Shown: positions 23,236-31,955, counted from the stretch's first letter. The stretch: 64,000 nucleotides of DNA from Candidatus Leptofilum proximum (GCA_016710325.1 JADJXK010000002.1:2604001-2668000), one strand, 5' to 3'. The notes: generated from the letters alone by a model not told the origin. Numbers and translations are program-made.

Positions 23236-25134
23236 ATGCAAGCAACTGCCCCCCAACCGACGAGCAACAACGGCCGTTCCCGCCGCAACCTCGCCTTCTT
23301 TTTAGCCCCTCCCCTGGCGATCTTTTTGCTGCTGTTTGTGGTACTGGCCATCTGGCTGGTGAGCTACCAGAGTCGGCACAACGGCCGAATTTTCACCGGC
23401 ATCAATGTGATGGGCGTGGATCTCGGCGGCATGGAATTGGCCGAAGCCGAAACGGCGCTCAGCCGGAACTTCAACTATGCTACCAGCGAGCAAATCATCT
23501 TTGTGGATCCCCAATCGCAGCAGGCATTTGCTAAAACCCCCAGCGAATTAGGGCTCACCTTCGACGTATCCCGGACGGTCCAGGCCGCCTATGATTTAGG
23601 ACGCAGCGGCGGGCCGTTTAAACAGGCGCGAGAGATGTTTGACAGCTGGTATTACGGCCGTACTCTCGCCCCCGTTCTGGTGTTGGATGAAAGCCGGCTG
23701 GACAGCGCCCTGGCCGAACTGGCCGCCGAAATTAACCGTCCGCCCGTTAACGCGGCCTTCAACTACAGCGGCAGCGATACCAGCTATGCTGTGGGGCAGC
23801 CAGGCCGCTTTGTCGATGTGGCCGACGCACGGAACCGTGTCCTCACCCCGTTAACCAGCTTCCGTCCGGCGCAGGTTGAACTGCTGGTGCACGAAGTGGC
23901 CCCCACCGTCTACGACGCCGGGGATGCCGCCGCACAAATCCAGCAGGTGCTGGGCAGCCCCGTCACCTTTTACCTGGAAGAACCGCTGGACAATCTCGAC
24001 CTGGCGCCCATTACCCTGAGCAATGCCGATCTGGCCGCCTGGGTGCGGGTGGAGGTGGACGAAGCGGCCAACGGCAGCCGCACACACAACGTCTTTGTTG
24101 ATGAAAACGCGCTGCGCCACTGGCTGCGCCAGTTTGAAGGCCAGATTTACCGCGAACCGGTCAACGCCCGCTTTTACTTTGACGATGGGACCGAGGAACT
24201 GGTTTTGGTAGCGCCGCATGTAAACGGCCGTGAACTGGATATCGACGCCACCATTGAGCAGTTTAAGGCCCAGGTGAACACCCCCAACCGCTCCATCCCC
24301 TTTGTGGTGCGTGATATTGTGCCGCTGGCCAATGCCAACGCCACCGCCGCCGATCTGGGCATCACCGAGCTGATAACAGAAACAACAACCTGGTTCTCCG
24401 GCTCATCCGACGCGCGTAAGCACAACATCGCCACCGCGGCGGCCAACTTTTATGGCATCGTGGTGGCCCCGTACGAGGAATTTTCCTTCAATAAATACCT
24501 GGGCAGCATCACCGAAGCCGACGGTTATACCGAAGGCCTCATCATCGTCGGCGGGCAGACGATTCCGGGCGTGGGCGGCGGTGTGTGCCAGGTAAGCACC
24601 ACGCTGTACCAGACCGCCTTTTTTGCCGGGTTTCCCATCACCGAGCGCCTGCCACATGGCTACATGGTAGGCTACTACCGCGACGGCGCGGGGCACGGTA
24701 TGGACGCCACCGTCTACAACGACGGCGAAATCTACGTAGACATGAAGTTCATCAACAACACGCCCTACCACCTGCTCATCGAGAATTATTTCAGCGAAGA
24801 AAACCAGGCGCTGACCTTTAAGTTTTACAGCACCAGCATGGGGCGCACCGTGGTGAAGGAAGACCCGGTTTTTGCCAATATCACCGAAATACCGGGGCCG
24901 GAGCAGGACCGCTGGGAGTTTGCGGAGTCGCTGGATGAAGGCACGGTGGAGCAGATCGACTGGGCCACGGAAGGTGCCGACGTTTCCATCCGGCGCATTG
25001 TTTACAATGCGGATGGCATCGTCATTGAAGATCGCACCTTTGTGAGCAACTACATTCCCATCCCCAGCTTATTCCACTACGGTCCAGATGTTGAACCCTA
25101 CAGCTACGACCTGGTGCCAGAAGAAGATCATTAA
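23236..25134 (+). CDS. VanW family protein with peptidoglycan-binding-like domains
   Basis: A 632-residue protein with one N-terminal membrane anchor (about residues 20-45). Two repeated YoaR-like PG_binding_4 units follow (INVMGVDLGGMELAEAETAL is the start of the first). The VanW domain lies at about residues 385-510 with YEEFSFNKYLG, GGVCQVSTTLYQTAF and HGYMVGYY. A G5-like tail region ends the protein. VanW proteins sit in the cell envelope; their biochemical role is not settled. The gene stands alone, with an ACGGCCGT octamer in the leader. A decayed hydrolase fragment continues in frame right after its stop. Confidence 0.9.
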   Translation: MQATAPQPTSNNGRSRRNLAFFLAPPLAIFLLLFVVLAIWLVSYQSRHNGRIFTGINVMGVDLGGMELAEAETALSRNFNYATSEQIIFVDPQSQQAFAKTPSELGLTFDVSRTVQAAYDLGRSGGPFKQAREMFDSWYYGRTLAPVLVLDESRLDSALAELAAEINRPPVNAAFNYSGSDTSYAVGQPGRFVDVADARNRVLTPLTSFRPAQVELLVHEVAPTVYDAGDAAAQIQQVLGSPVTFYLEEPLDNLDLAPITLSNADLAAWVRVEVDEAANGSRTHNVFVDENALRHWLRQFEGQIYREPVNARFYFDDGTEELVLVAPHVNGRELDIDATIEQFKAQVNTPNRSIPFVVRDIVPLANANATAADLGITELITETTTWFSGSSDARKHNIATAAANFYGIVVAPYEEFSFNKYLGSITEADGYTEGLIIVGGQTIPGVGGGVCQVSTTLYQTAFFAGFPITERLPHGYMVGYYRDGAGHGMDATVYNDGEIYVDMKFINNTPYHLLIENYFSEENQALTFKFYSTSMGRTVVKEDPVFANITEIPGPEQDRWEFAESLDEGTVEQIDWATEGADVSIRRIVYNADGIVIEDRTFVSNYIPIPSLFHYGPDVEPYSYDLVPEEDH

Positions 25135-25332
25135 GCATCCACAGGCGTCTTACAAAAGATTTCGCCGATTTATGGCCTGAAGCCGCGTAGCAACGGCCGT
25201 ACCTGGGCCTGCGATGAGTTTGCCGACGACGGCACCCACCCCGGCGATCCCGCCCGCGACAAAGTGGCGGCCATGCTGCTAGACTTTTTCAAGACGGATG
25301 AAACGGCAAGGGTTTGGTTTTTGGGAGAGTGA
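25135..25332 (+). pseudogene. C-terminal remnant of an SGNH/GDSL-type hydrolase
   Basis: The frame directly after the VanW stop reads ISPIYGLKPRSNGRTWACDEF, then DDGTHPGDPARDKVAAMLLDFF, and stops at 25330. DGTHP fits the block V Asp-x-x-His of SGNH hydrolases, and the following helix is typical of their C-termini. No start codon, signal or catalytic Ser block is present, so only the tail survives. It is in the same frame as VanW, separated by one TAA. Confidence 0.6.
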
Positions 25333-25694
25333 GGGAGAAGGATGGTCAAAAACCGGGTATCAGCCAGAGCATTCTTCGCATCTGATTCTGGTTCGAATAT
25401 GACGGCCAAGATGTTCACGTCTCTGTCATTTTTGATTCTTGTCAGCAAGTAATCCAGGTTGTGGAAGAAATCAGTGCGGAAATTCTGTTGAATATTATGC
25501 TGCCAATCCTCAGTTGTTAACTTGCCAATGATTGAGGGGCATAACATGTTGCCGAGATATAATTTCTTTTAGGTGAGGAAGTCCGGCCCAAGAAATGTAG
25601 CTTGTCCAACTTTTCCCATTTTGAGGGCCAAATCGTTTCACTGCTTTAAACCAGAAATCCATTTTTTCTATTTGATAACACGAAGATTTGAGAA
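25333..25694. other. Gene-poor stretch, nothing recognised
   Basis: A minus-strand frame runs through part of this stretch to 25547, but it is antisense to the hydrolase remnant and has no recognisable domain. Base composition is more AT-rich than the surroundings. I see no RNA gene or strong hairpin. Confidence 0.4.
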
Positions 25695-25895
25695 CTACAT
25701 TGGGATTGGAAAATCTTCACCGTTTGCTAGCAAATCAGCTACGAAATCAGTCATAATTTGCTGAATACCGTGCAGCGCTGCTTCGGGCGATTCGTCCAGC
25801 CAGCTTAAGTTGGGAAATTCGGCGCAGAGTCCCACATATTCCTCGCCCTCCTCGGACCAAATAAGGCGATAGGTGTAACTGTCTGGCTCAGGCAT
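25695..25895 (-). CDS. HicB-like antitoxin domain protein
   Basis: ATG 25895 gives a 66-residue protein of the HicB fold: YTYRLIWSEEGEEYVGLCAEFPNLSWLDESPEAALHGI. The usual C-terminal DNA-binding ribbon-helix-helix is absent; the protein ends LANGEDFPIPM. Its start overlaps the end of the DUF2283 gene, so it is translated from the same message. No HicA toxin gene with the double-stranded-RNA-binding fold is adjacent. It may be a solitary HicB-like protein or part of the three-gene unit discussed below. Confidence 0.8.
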   Translation of the reverse strand: MPEPDSYTYRLIWSEEGEEYVGLCAEFPNLSWLDESPEAALHGIQQIMTDFVADLLANGEDFPIPM

Positions 25896-26103
25896 CTTGT
25901 AGTTGGGGCATTGTTGCTTGCTGGAAGGAAAAATCATGAATGTTGGCTGTTTCTCGGGCGTGTTCCAGGGTGATGGCCACTAAGTTACCATCCACATCCA
26001 GGTCTAACAACGTATTTTCATTGAGTTCTTGTGTTTCCACGATCTCTTTATCACTTAAATGAACGTAGAGCGTATCGGTGTCAGCAAAATATCGGATTTT
26101 CAA
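25888..26103 (-). CDS. DUF2283 protein
   Basis: A 71-residue protein matching DUF2283: MKIRYFADTDTLYVHLSD, then LLDLDVDGNLVAITLEHA. The family consists of short beta proteins that very often sit beside a small DUF4258-like gene, as here. The ATG overlaps the upstream gene stop by four bases and its end overlaps the HicB-like gene by eight. Function is unknown, though the arrangement resembles toxin-antitoxin pairs. Confidence 0.85.
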   Translation of the reverse strand: MKIRYFADTDTLYVHLSDKEIVETQELNENTLLDLDVDGNLVAITLEHARETANIHDFSFQQATMPQLQDA

Positions 26104-26351
26104 GAGGTTTTCTCCTTAAAGCGGCGGTCAAAGAATGTGTTGTGAACGGTTTCTCCATCAGCCAATAATATGACGCGCAGGTAACGATTTTCAGCTTCTT
26201 CTATTTTCGCCCAGCGACGGATACGGCCGTCTGCCTGAATTTCCTGATGAACGGGCTCATTCATTACTTGCAAAATCCATTCATCCTTAATAATCGCGCG
26301 ATCTGGTCTTGTTTTTACATGCTGAAAATAAGCAGTTGTTTTGAAACGCAT
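26100..26351 (-). CDS. Small DUF2283-partner protein (DUF4258-like)
   Basis: An 83-residue basic protein reading RPDRAIIKDEWILQVMNEP, then GRIRRWAKIEEAENRYLRVILLADGETVHNTFFDR. The Arg-Arg-Trp strand and the His-Asn-x-Phe-Phe-Asp end recur in small proteins encoded before DUF2283 genes. The pattern resembles DUF4258 and RelE-like folds, but I am not certain of the family. It is the first gene of a three-gene overlapping operon, the usual place for a toxin. Confidence 0.7.
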   Translation of the reverse strand: MRFKTTAYFQHVKTRPDRAIIKDEWILQVMNEPVHQEIQADGRIRRWAKIEEAENRYLRVILLADGETVHNTFFDRRFKEKTS

Positions 26352-26438
26352 GATTAAAAGTTAACATCCTCGACCAGTTTAATGACATCTCGCAAATTCA
26401 TATACGCATTCTAAACTGTTGAGGCAAGGTGTCAAGAA

Positions 26439-26840
26439 TTAGCCATGTGCCAATTCTTCCAAGGCAGCCAGGGCTGCTTCGGCGCGATGGGCCGGGACGA
26501 AGACGTGATCGTGGTAGAAGGCGGCGATGACGTTGGCGCTGATGTGGTGTTCAGCGAGTTTAGTGGCGACAACGGCCGTTAACCCCACCGCATCCAAACT
26601 GGAATGCACCGACAGGGTAATGCAGCGAAACACACCATCATAAGCCATGCCGTGCTCATCGGCGTGGTGCCTGGGGATGACCAGGGTTAGGCCTTCTGTC
26701 TCGATGAATGAGGCAATCGGTTCCAGTTCAGGATGATCGCCGTAACGGCCGTTCCCCACCGTGCAAAAAACATACTCCCCTTCCCGCAGCCGGGGCTTGA
26801 GCGAAGTGAGCATCTTGCTTAAATCCGTTTCACCAGCCAT
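26439..26840 (-). CDS. ACT-domain protein
   Basis: ATG 26840 (MAGETDLSKMLTSLKP) gives 133 residues. The first part (EGEYVFCTVGNGRYG) and the C-terminal ACT-like part (ITLSVHSSLDAVGLTAVVATKLAEHHISANVIAAFYHDHVFV, read in pieces) match the COG3602/CASTOR-type tandem ACT proteins. These are thought to sense amino acids. The gene start overlaps the end of the acetyltransferase gene by 11 bases, so they are co-translated. Confidence 0.85.
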   Translation of the reverse strand: MAGETDLSKMLTSLKPRLREGEYVFCTVGNGRYGDHPELEPIASFIETEGLTLVIPRHHADEHGMAYDGVFRCITLSVHSSLDAVGLTAVVATKLAEHHISANVIAAFYHDHVFVPAHRAEAALAALEELAHG

Positions 26841-27417
26841 GAACTGCCTGCCACTCCGCCAAAAGAAGCCCGTACCACAGCCGATCCACCAGCGTGCCGT
26901 CCTTCCTGGCCTGACGCTGCCGCTGGCGGCCTTCCCACGTAAAACCGCAGCGCTCGGCCACACGCTGGCTGGTGTGGTTGTCGGCGGCGCACTGCAGTTC
27001 CACCCGAACGACTTTTAGCTGCTCAAAGGCAAACCGGATGGCCGCCTGGGCCGCTTCGGTGGCATAACCGCGTCCGGTTTGGTCCTTGACCAGAAAATAG
27101 CCCAGCTCGATGCACGGCACGTGCCAATCCGGGTTGGCTAAATACGCTTCACCCACATAGCTTCCGCCGTCTTTTTCCCACACGCCAAAGATAAACAGGT
27201 TGCCCGACTGCCACTCACCCGCCAGCTGGCGCAAAAGCTCAGCAGCATCCGCTTCAGTTTGCACCGCGGCCATCGTGGGCGGCACAAACTCGCGCAGGTG
27301 ATCGCGGTTGGCCTGCACCATCTGGCAGTAGGCGGCGCTGTCCTCTGGCTGGTAACGGCGCAGGTGAAGCCGGTCCGAATTGAACTCAGTAGGTATAGCC
27401 AGCAAAAGCGGATTCAT
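26830..27417 (-). CDS. GNAT-family N-acetyltransferase, RimJ/RimL type
   Basis: ATG 27417 follows AAGGATC. The sequence RLHLRRYQPEDSAAYCQMV, ELGYFLVKDQTGRGYATEAAQAAI and NHTSQRVAERCGFTWEGR shows the acetyl-CoA-binding Q/R-x-x-G-x-G/A motif and the RimL-like C-terminus. It probably acetylates an amine on a protein or small molecule in the cytoplasm. It overlaps the nucleotidyltransferase stop by four bases and the ACT gene start, forming a tight operon. Confidence 0.9.
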   Translation of the reverse strand: MNPLLLAIPTEFNSDRLHLRRYQPEDSAAYCQMVQANRDHLREFVPPTMAAVQTEADAAELLRQLAGEWQSGNLFIFGVWEKDGGSYVGEAYLANPDWHVPCIELGYFLVKDQTGRGYATEAAQAAIRFAFEQLKVVRVELQCAADNHTSQRVAERCGFTWEGRQRQRQARKDGTLVDRLWYGLLLAEWQAVHGW

Positions 27418-27908
27418 TCGTTCTGATCCTTTAATGGTGTTGTTTTGTTGAGCCACTGCTGTAGGATAACGGCCGTTTCCCTGCGTCCCATCTTTTCATA
27501 CGCTTCCTGCTCGTGCGCCAGCGACAAGACGGGCAGTTCCAGGCCATTAACCGTGATGAATTCCCGATGATGGGAGATGTCGGGCGATGGTTCCCAACGG
27601 CCGTTCACCCACTTCTCCATGTCGCCCATGATTTCTACCGTGATGCCCTCCACTTTAAGCCGGCCAAAGTGGGAGCGAATCCGCGCGGTGCTGGAGAAGG
27701 TGACGGGCTGCACCACAAACGGCCGTAACGCCTGCTCGATGGCATACGCGCCAGGGGTGTCGGTTTGCAGATCAATGTCGTTGGGGGAAAAGGGCAGGCC
27801 GCGCAGAGCAAAACTGGTGCTGCCGGTAATCGCCCACAAAATATCCCGCTCGCGCAGCGCTGCGTGAATTTGATGTAAGACAGATAAAAACGAGGCGGAC
27901 ACAGACAT
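27414..27908 (-). CDS. Nucleotidyltransferase-fold protein
   Basis: A 164-residue protein with WAITGSTSFALRGL followed by NDIDLQTD, the G-S and D-x-D core of the nucleotidyltransferase fold. The remainder resembles small proteins of the AbiEii/aminoglycoside-nucleotidyltransferase-like group. It could modify a small molecule or tRNA, but no toxin-antitoxin partner is adjacent. It overlaps the GNAT gene and follows the phosphatase gene by six bases. Confidence 0.8.
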   Translation of the reverse strand: MSVSASFLSVLHQIHAALRERDILWAITGSTSFALRGLPFSPNDIDLQTDTPGAYAIEQALRPFVVQPVTFSSTARIRSHFGRLKVEGITVEIMGDMEKWVNGRWEPSPDISHHREFITVNGLELPVLSLAHEQEAYEKMGRRETAVILQQWLNKTTPLKDQNE

Positions 27909-27914
27909 CAGGAT

Positions 27915-28577
27915 TTATTCGTCTACCAAACCAAGCTTTTCCGGGATATGGGCCGTGTCGAATGGACTGAAGAGAAGTCGGCCGTCGGGCTCAAAAATGG
28001 TCTTTAAAATGCTGCCGTTGGGCATGGCGATGCCCTGCGAGAAGTGCAGGTACTTACGCATGGTCCGGTTGGTGGCTTCGCGAATGCCCGTCAGGGTCAT
28101 CCACAGGAAGGCGCGCAGGAAGAGGCCGTGGCTAAACACGGCGATGAACGGCTCGGGCCGTTCCCGCAGCTGCGCGCCCATCGTATCAACGCGCGCCAGC
28201 AGCTCGGCAAACGATTCCCCAGCGTCACCCTCTTTTTCCTGCGGGTCCAGGCGCTCCCAATAGGCGTTGGCCACCGGGCCGCGCTGGCTGCCCGTGGTGC
28301 CCCGGTAATGCTCCGGGCGCAGGTAAGTAAACTCCTCAATGGGCCACTCGGCCACGGTGATGGGTTTAAAGCGGTTGATGGTAGGAGCGGCCGTTTGCCG
28401 GGCGCGAATAAACGGGGAAACCACAATCAAATCCGGCTTACGGCTGAATGCCTGGGCCACATATTCCGCCTCCCGGTGCCCCTTCTCCGTCAATTCAGAT
28501 TCCGCCGGATGCGTCGTGGGCAAGTCTGCGTTCGAGACGCTTTCCCCATGCCGGATGAACCATACTTCTTTGCGCAT
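27915..28577 (-). CDS. Histidine phosphatase family protein
   Basis: The catalytic motif EVWFIRHGESVSNAD (RHGE) opens the protein, and the second His lies in FSHGLFLRAFLW. Both phosphoryl-transfer histidines and ARQTAAPT are present, so it looks active. Members dephosphorylate sugars, nucleotides or small metabolites, and the substrate is unknown. It begins the operon of phosphatase, nucleotidyltransferase, GNAT and ACT genes. Confidence 0.9.
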   Translation of the reverse strand: MRKEVWFIRHGESVSNADLPTTHPAESELTEKGHREAEYVAQAFSRKPDLIVVSPFIRARQTAAPTINRFKPITVAEWPIEEFTYLRPEHYRGTTGSQRGPVANAYWERLDPQEKEGDAGESFAELLARVDTMGAQLRERPEPFIAVFSHGLFLRAFLWMTLTGIREATNRTMRKYLHFSQGIAMPNGSILKTIFEPDGRLLFSPFDTAHIPEKLGLVDE

Positions 28578-28597
28578 AAACTGTTCCTGGCTGGACG

Positions 28598-28657
28598 GTA
28601 ATTGAGTAATTCAGTAATTGGGTAATTGGACTCAATTACTCAATTACCCAATTACCT
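28598..28657. repeat. Fold-back repeat of the TAATTGAGTAATTCAG word
   Basis: GTAATTGAGTAATTCAGTAA and GGGTAATTGG on the left pair with CCAATTACC and CTCAATTACTCAATTACCC on the right. It lies upstream of the phosphatase gene and downstream of the cyclase gene, both on the minus strand, and may act as a transcription terminator of the latter. Confidence 0.8.
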
Positions 28658-28705
28658 CTTCTAATTCACGCCCGATTCTACCAGATTTACCCGCTCCCCG
28701 GTGGG

Positions 28706-29365
28706 TTAAACCAGGCCAAAGGCGCGGACGGGGAAGGTGCCAAATGCTTTTACTTTGACGGGCACGGCGAAGAAGCGAAAGTTCTCATCGGGCAGGGCAT
28801 GCAGCGGGGCAAGGTGCTCAACGATGGGGATGTCGTGGCGCAGCAGCGTGGAGTGCACGGGGCGGGTACCGTCTGCCGTATCGTCGATGTTGTAGGAGTC
28901 GATGCCCACCAGAACCACGCCGGATTTTTGCAGGTGTACGGCCGTTTCCCCCGTCAAAAATGAATGTCCCTCAAAATATTGCTCGGTGTTCCAATGTTTG
29001 GACCAGCCGGTATCAAACAGCACAGCTTTGCCCTGTAACTGTTTGCCTTGCAGCAGATCGGGGTGGAGGGAACGGCCGTACCCCTCCGGCACGCGCACCA
29101 CCACACAGTCCAGGTTGGCCAGCGAACGCAGCGGCAGCTCCGCTAAATCCTTGCCGTCGGCATAGCGATGAAAGGGAGAATCGACGTAGGTGCCCGTGTT
29201 GGCCACCATCTCAATCTTGCCAATGTGGAATTCGGTGCCTGCCGCGTAATGCTCCCGCGATGCTTCCCGGCTGAGATAATCGCAAATGACTGGTGCAGGC
29301 AGCCCTTTGTACGTTACCAGCCCGTGCGCCACGGTGTGGCTGACATCAATCAATTTTTGAGACAT
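28706..29365 (-). CDS. Cyclase/kynurenine-formamidase-like protein with altered metal motif
   Basis: The 219-residue protein begins LIDVSHTVAHGLVTYKG, typical of the cyclase family, and contains LFDTGWSKHW and GVVLVGIDSYNIDD. The usual metal-binding motif HxGTHxDxPxH appears as NTGTYVDSPFH: the first two histidines are replaced by Asn and Tyr, while Asp and the last His remain. Catalysis may therefore be altered or lost. It is divergent from the FAD dehydrogenase gene. A role in aromatic amino-acid breakdown is possible but unsupported by neighbours. Confidence 0.85.
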   Translation of the reverse strand: MSQKLIDVSHTVAHGLVTYKGLPAPVICDYLSREASREHYAAGTEFHIGKIEMVANTGTYVDSPFHRYADGKDLAELPLRSLANLDCVVVRVPEGYGRSLHPDLLQGKQLQGKAVLFDTGWSKHWNTEQYFEGHSFLTGETAVHLQKSGVVLVGIDSYNIDDTADGTRPVHSTLLRHDIPIVEHLAPLHALPDENFRFFAVPVKVKAFGTFPVRAFGLV

Positions 29366-29395
29366 GGTTCACTTCCTTTGTGTTATATTTTCCCC

Positions 29396-29429
29396 AGGTG
29401 ACAGTCACTTCTAAAAGTGACTGTCACCT
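29396..29429. repeat. Perfect 15-bp hairpin between divergent genes
   Basis: AGGTGACAGTCACTT at 29396-29410 and its exact complement at 29415-29429 enclose a four-base loop (CTAA). It sits between the divergent cyclase and FAD dehydrogenase promoters. It may be an operator or a small inserted palindrome; no regulator is adjacent. Confidence 0.75.
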
Positions 29430-29498
29430 TTACGCAGCATTATAGCTTACTGAACCGCAAGGTGTGTGCCCGCCCGTTGCGGCAAAGGAAGAGCGCAA

Positions 29499-31163
29499 AT
29501 GAACAGCAAAGAAACGGCCGATGTCATCATTGTCGGCGTGGGGCTGGCGGGGTTGGTGGCTGCCGCTGAGCTGGGTGACGCGGGCAAGCGCGTCATTTTG
29601 CTGGAGCAGGAAGGCGAAAACTCCATCGGCGGGCAGGCGTTTTGGTCGTTGGGTGGGCTGTTTTTTGTAGACAGTCCAGAACAGCGCCGCCTGGGCATCA
29701 AAGACAGCCCGGAACTGGCCTGGCAAGATTGGCTCGGCTCGGCCCAGTTTGACCGCCCCGAAGACGAATGGCCGCGCAGCGTAGCCGAAGCGTACATTGA
29801 GTTTGCCGCGGGTGAGATGCGGTCCTGGCTGCACGCCCAAGGGATGCGCTGGTTCCCGATTGTGGGCTGGGCCGAGCGCGGCGGGGCGCAGGCTCATGGG
29901 CATGGCAACTCCGTGCCGCGCTTTCACATCACCTGGGGCACCGGGCCGGGCGTGGTGGCGCCGTTTGAACGGCGGGTGCGGGTGCATATGGACAAGGGGC
30001 TGGTTGTGCTGAAGTGCCGCCACCGGGTGAGCCATTTGCTAAGGACAAACGGCCGTATAACCGGCGTCGCTGGCGAAATCCTGGAACCTTCTACCGTGGA
30101 GCGCGGGCAGCAGTCCAGCCGCACGGTCATCGGCGATTTTGAGCTGGCGGCGTCGGCCGTCATCGTCACGTCCGGCGGCATGGGCGGCAACCACGAGCTG
30201 GTGCGGCAAAACTGGCCCACCGAGCGGCTTGGTCCTGCGCCCAGCCAGATGATTTCCGGGGTGCCGCATCATGTAGACGGCCGTATGCTGGCCATCACCC
30301 AACAGGCAGGCGGAGCGATCATCAACAGCGACCGCATGTGGCATTACACGGAGGGGATTAAAAATTGGGCGCCCATCTGGCCCAGGCACGGCATCCGCAT
30401 CTTGCCCGGCCCGTCCTCGCTCTGGTTTGACGCCCTGGGCGAGCGGCTGCCTGCACCCTATCTGCCCGGCTTTGATACGCTCGGCACGCTCAAGCACATC
30501 TTGGCCACCGGCTACGACTACTCCTGGTTTATCCTCAGCCAAAAAATCATCGAGAAAGAGTTTGCCCTGTCCGGTTCGGAACAAAATCCGGATTTAACGC
30601 TGGGCGGCTGGCTGACGGTTATACGCAGCCGGTTGGCGGGTGGCGCACCCGCGCCGGTGGAAGCGTTTAAGCAGCACGGTGAAGATTTTATCGTGCGCGA
30701 CAATTTGCCGGATTTAGTGGCGCAGATGAATAATCTGGTGGGCGAGGAGCGGTTGGAATACGGCCGTATCCACCACCAAATTCTCACCCGTGACCGCGAA
30801 ATGGACAATCCCTTCAGCAAAGACGCGCAAATCCTGGCGATCCAAGGCGCGCGGAATTACAGGCGCGACCGGCTGGTGCGCGTGGCACGGCCGCACAAAA
30901 TTCTCGATCCCATCAAAGGGCCGCTCATTGCCGTGCGGCTGAACATTCTCACCCGCAAAACGCTGGGTGGACTGCACACCAACCTCAACGCCCAGGTGCT
31001 GGATGCTCAGGGCGAGCCTGTGCAAGGATTGTATGCCGCCGGTGAAGTGGCGGGTTTTGGCGGCGGTGGCTACCACGGCTACAATGCGCTGGAAGGGACA
31101 TTTCTGGGTGGCTGCATCTTTTCGGGGCGTCATGCGGGACGGCACGCGGCGGCCAACATTTGA
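29499..31163 (+). CDS. FAD-dependent dehydrogenase, 3-ketosteroid dehydrogenase/fumarate-reductase-like
   Basis: ATG 29499 follows GGAAGAGCG. The N-terminal dinucleotide-binding motif VIIVGVGLAGLVAA and the C-terminal FAD motif GLYAAGEVAGFGGGGYHGYNALEG place it in the FAD_binding_2 family. Other parts are GGQAFWSLGGLFF and QAHGHGNSVPRFH. Length (554) matches annotated FAD-binding dehydrogenases related to 3-oxosteroid 1-dehydrogenase. The substrate is uncertain. The gene is monocistronic, divergent from the cyclase gene. Confidence 0.9.
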   Translation: MNSKETADVIIVGVGLAGLVAAAELGDAGKRVILLEQEGENSIGGQAFWSLGGLFFVDSPEQRRLGIKDSPELAWQDWLGSAQFDRPEDEWPRSVAEAYIEFAAGEMRSWLHAQGMRWFPIVGWAERGGAQAHGHGNSVPRFHITWGTGPGVVAPFERRVRVHMDKGLVVLKCRHRVSHLLRTNGRITGVAGEILEPSTVERGQQSSRTVIGDFELAASAVIVTSGGMGGNHELVRQNWPTERLGPAPSQMISGVPHHVDGRMLAITQQAGGAIINSDRMWHYTEGIKNWAPIWPRHGIRILPGPSSLWFDALGERLPAPYLPGFDTLGTLKHILATGYDYSWFILSQKIIEKEFALSGSEQNPDLTLGGWLTVIRSRLAGGAPAPVEAFKQHGEDFIVRDNLPDLVAQMNNLVGEERLEYGRIHHQILTRDREMDNPFSKDAQILAIQGARNYRRDRLVRVARPHKILDPIKGPLIAVRLNILTRKTLGGLHTNLNAQVLDAQGEPVQGLYAAGEVAGFGGGGYHGYNALEGTFLGGCIFSGRHAGRHAAANI

Positions 31164-31266
31164 TTGCTTTTTGATAGTTAAAAGTTAGTAAACGGCCGTC
31201 TATCCCGGTAAAATTTATGCTACGCTACAATACAGTTTAAGCAACCAAATCAAGCGGGAGACCTCA

Positions 31267-31938
31267 ATGAACAAAGCCAACAAATTAGCCGCCAACGTTA
31301 TGGGCTACACCATCGGTGAGGAGATTGCTAACAGCGTCACGCACGGCATTGGCACGGCGCTGAGCGTGGCTGGGCTGACCTTACTGGTGGCGCTGGCCGC
31401 TATTTACGGCGACGTCTGGCGCGTCGTCAGTTTTAGCATTTACGGCAGCAGCCTGGTTTTACTTTACCTCTGCTCCACGCTGTACCACAGCATCCAACAT
31501 CCCCAAGCAAAGCGCATTTTGCGCATTTTTGATCATTCGGCCATCTACCTGCTGATCGCTGGGACCTACACGCCATTTACCCTGGTGAGCATGCGCGGGC
31601 CGTGGGGCTGGACGTTGTTTGGTGTGGTGTGGGGCCTGGCGCTGCTGGGCATTGCCTTCAAAACCGTTTTCATTGGCCGGTGGGAAAAATTAGCAACGGC
31701 CGCTTATGTGCTCATGGGCTGGCTGGTGGTGTTTGCCTTCAAGGAAATGCTGGTTACCCTGCCGCCCGGCGGCGTGTTCTGGCTGGTGACTGGCGGCGTG
31801 GTGTACACGCTGGGCGTCATCTTCTACGCCTGGCAAAAGCTGCCCTATAACCATGCCATCTGGCACCTCTTTGTCCTGGGCGGCTCCATCTGCCACTTCT
31901 TCGCAATCTTGTTCCACGTGCTGCCTGTACAGCAGTAG
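31267..31938 (+). CDS. Hemolysin III/PAQR-family membrane protein
   Basis: A 223-residue protein with seven hydrophobic segments. Family hallmarks are EIANSVTHGIGTALSVAG, CSTLYHSIQHP, FDHSAIYLLIAGTYTPF and the C-terminal NHAIWHLFVLGGSICHF, whose histidines bind metal in PAQR relatives. The name hemolysin is historical, and an envelope or lipid-related role is more likely. It ends 90 bases before the convergent YbdK gene, with a fold-back repeat between them. Confidence 0.93.
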   Translation: MNKANKLAANVMGYTIGEEIANSVTHGIGTALSVAGLTLLVALAAIYGDVWRVVSFSIYGSSLVLLYLCSTLYHSIQHPQAKRILRIFDHSAIYLLIAGTYTPFTLVSMRGPWGWTLFGVVWGLALLGIAFKTVFIGRWEKLATAAYVLMGWLVVFAFKEMLVTLPPGGVFWLVTGGVVYTLGVIFYAWQKLPYNHAIWHLFVLGGSICHFFAILFHVLPVQQ

Positions 31939-31955
31939 CCAAGAAACCAATCAAA

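Noticed and set aside
25573..25764. Plus-strand open frame of 63 codons opposite the HicB-like gene
   Set aside because: It partly overlaps a better-supported gene on the other strand and shows no protein-like pattern.
27414..27908. AbiE-type toxin-antitoxin system at the nucleotidyltransferase gene
   Set aside because: No AbiEi-like antitoxin is adjacent; the gene is embedded in a metabolic-looking operon with GNAT, ACT and phosphatase genes.
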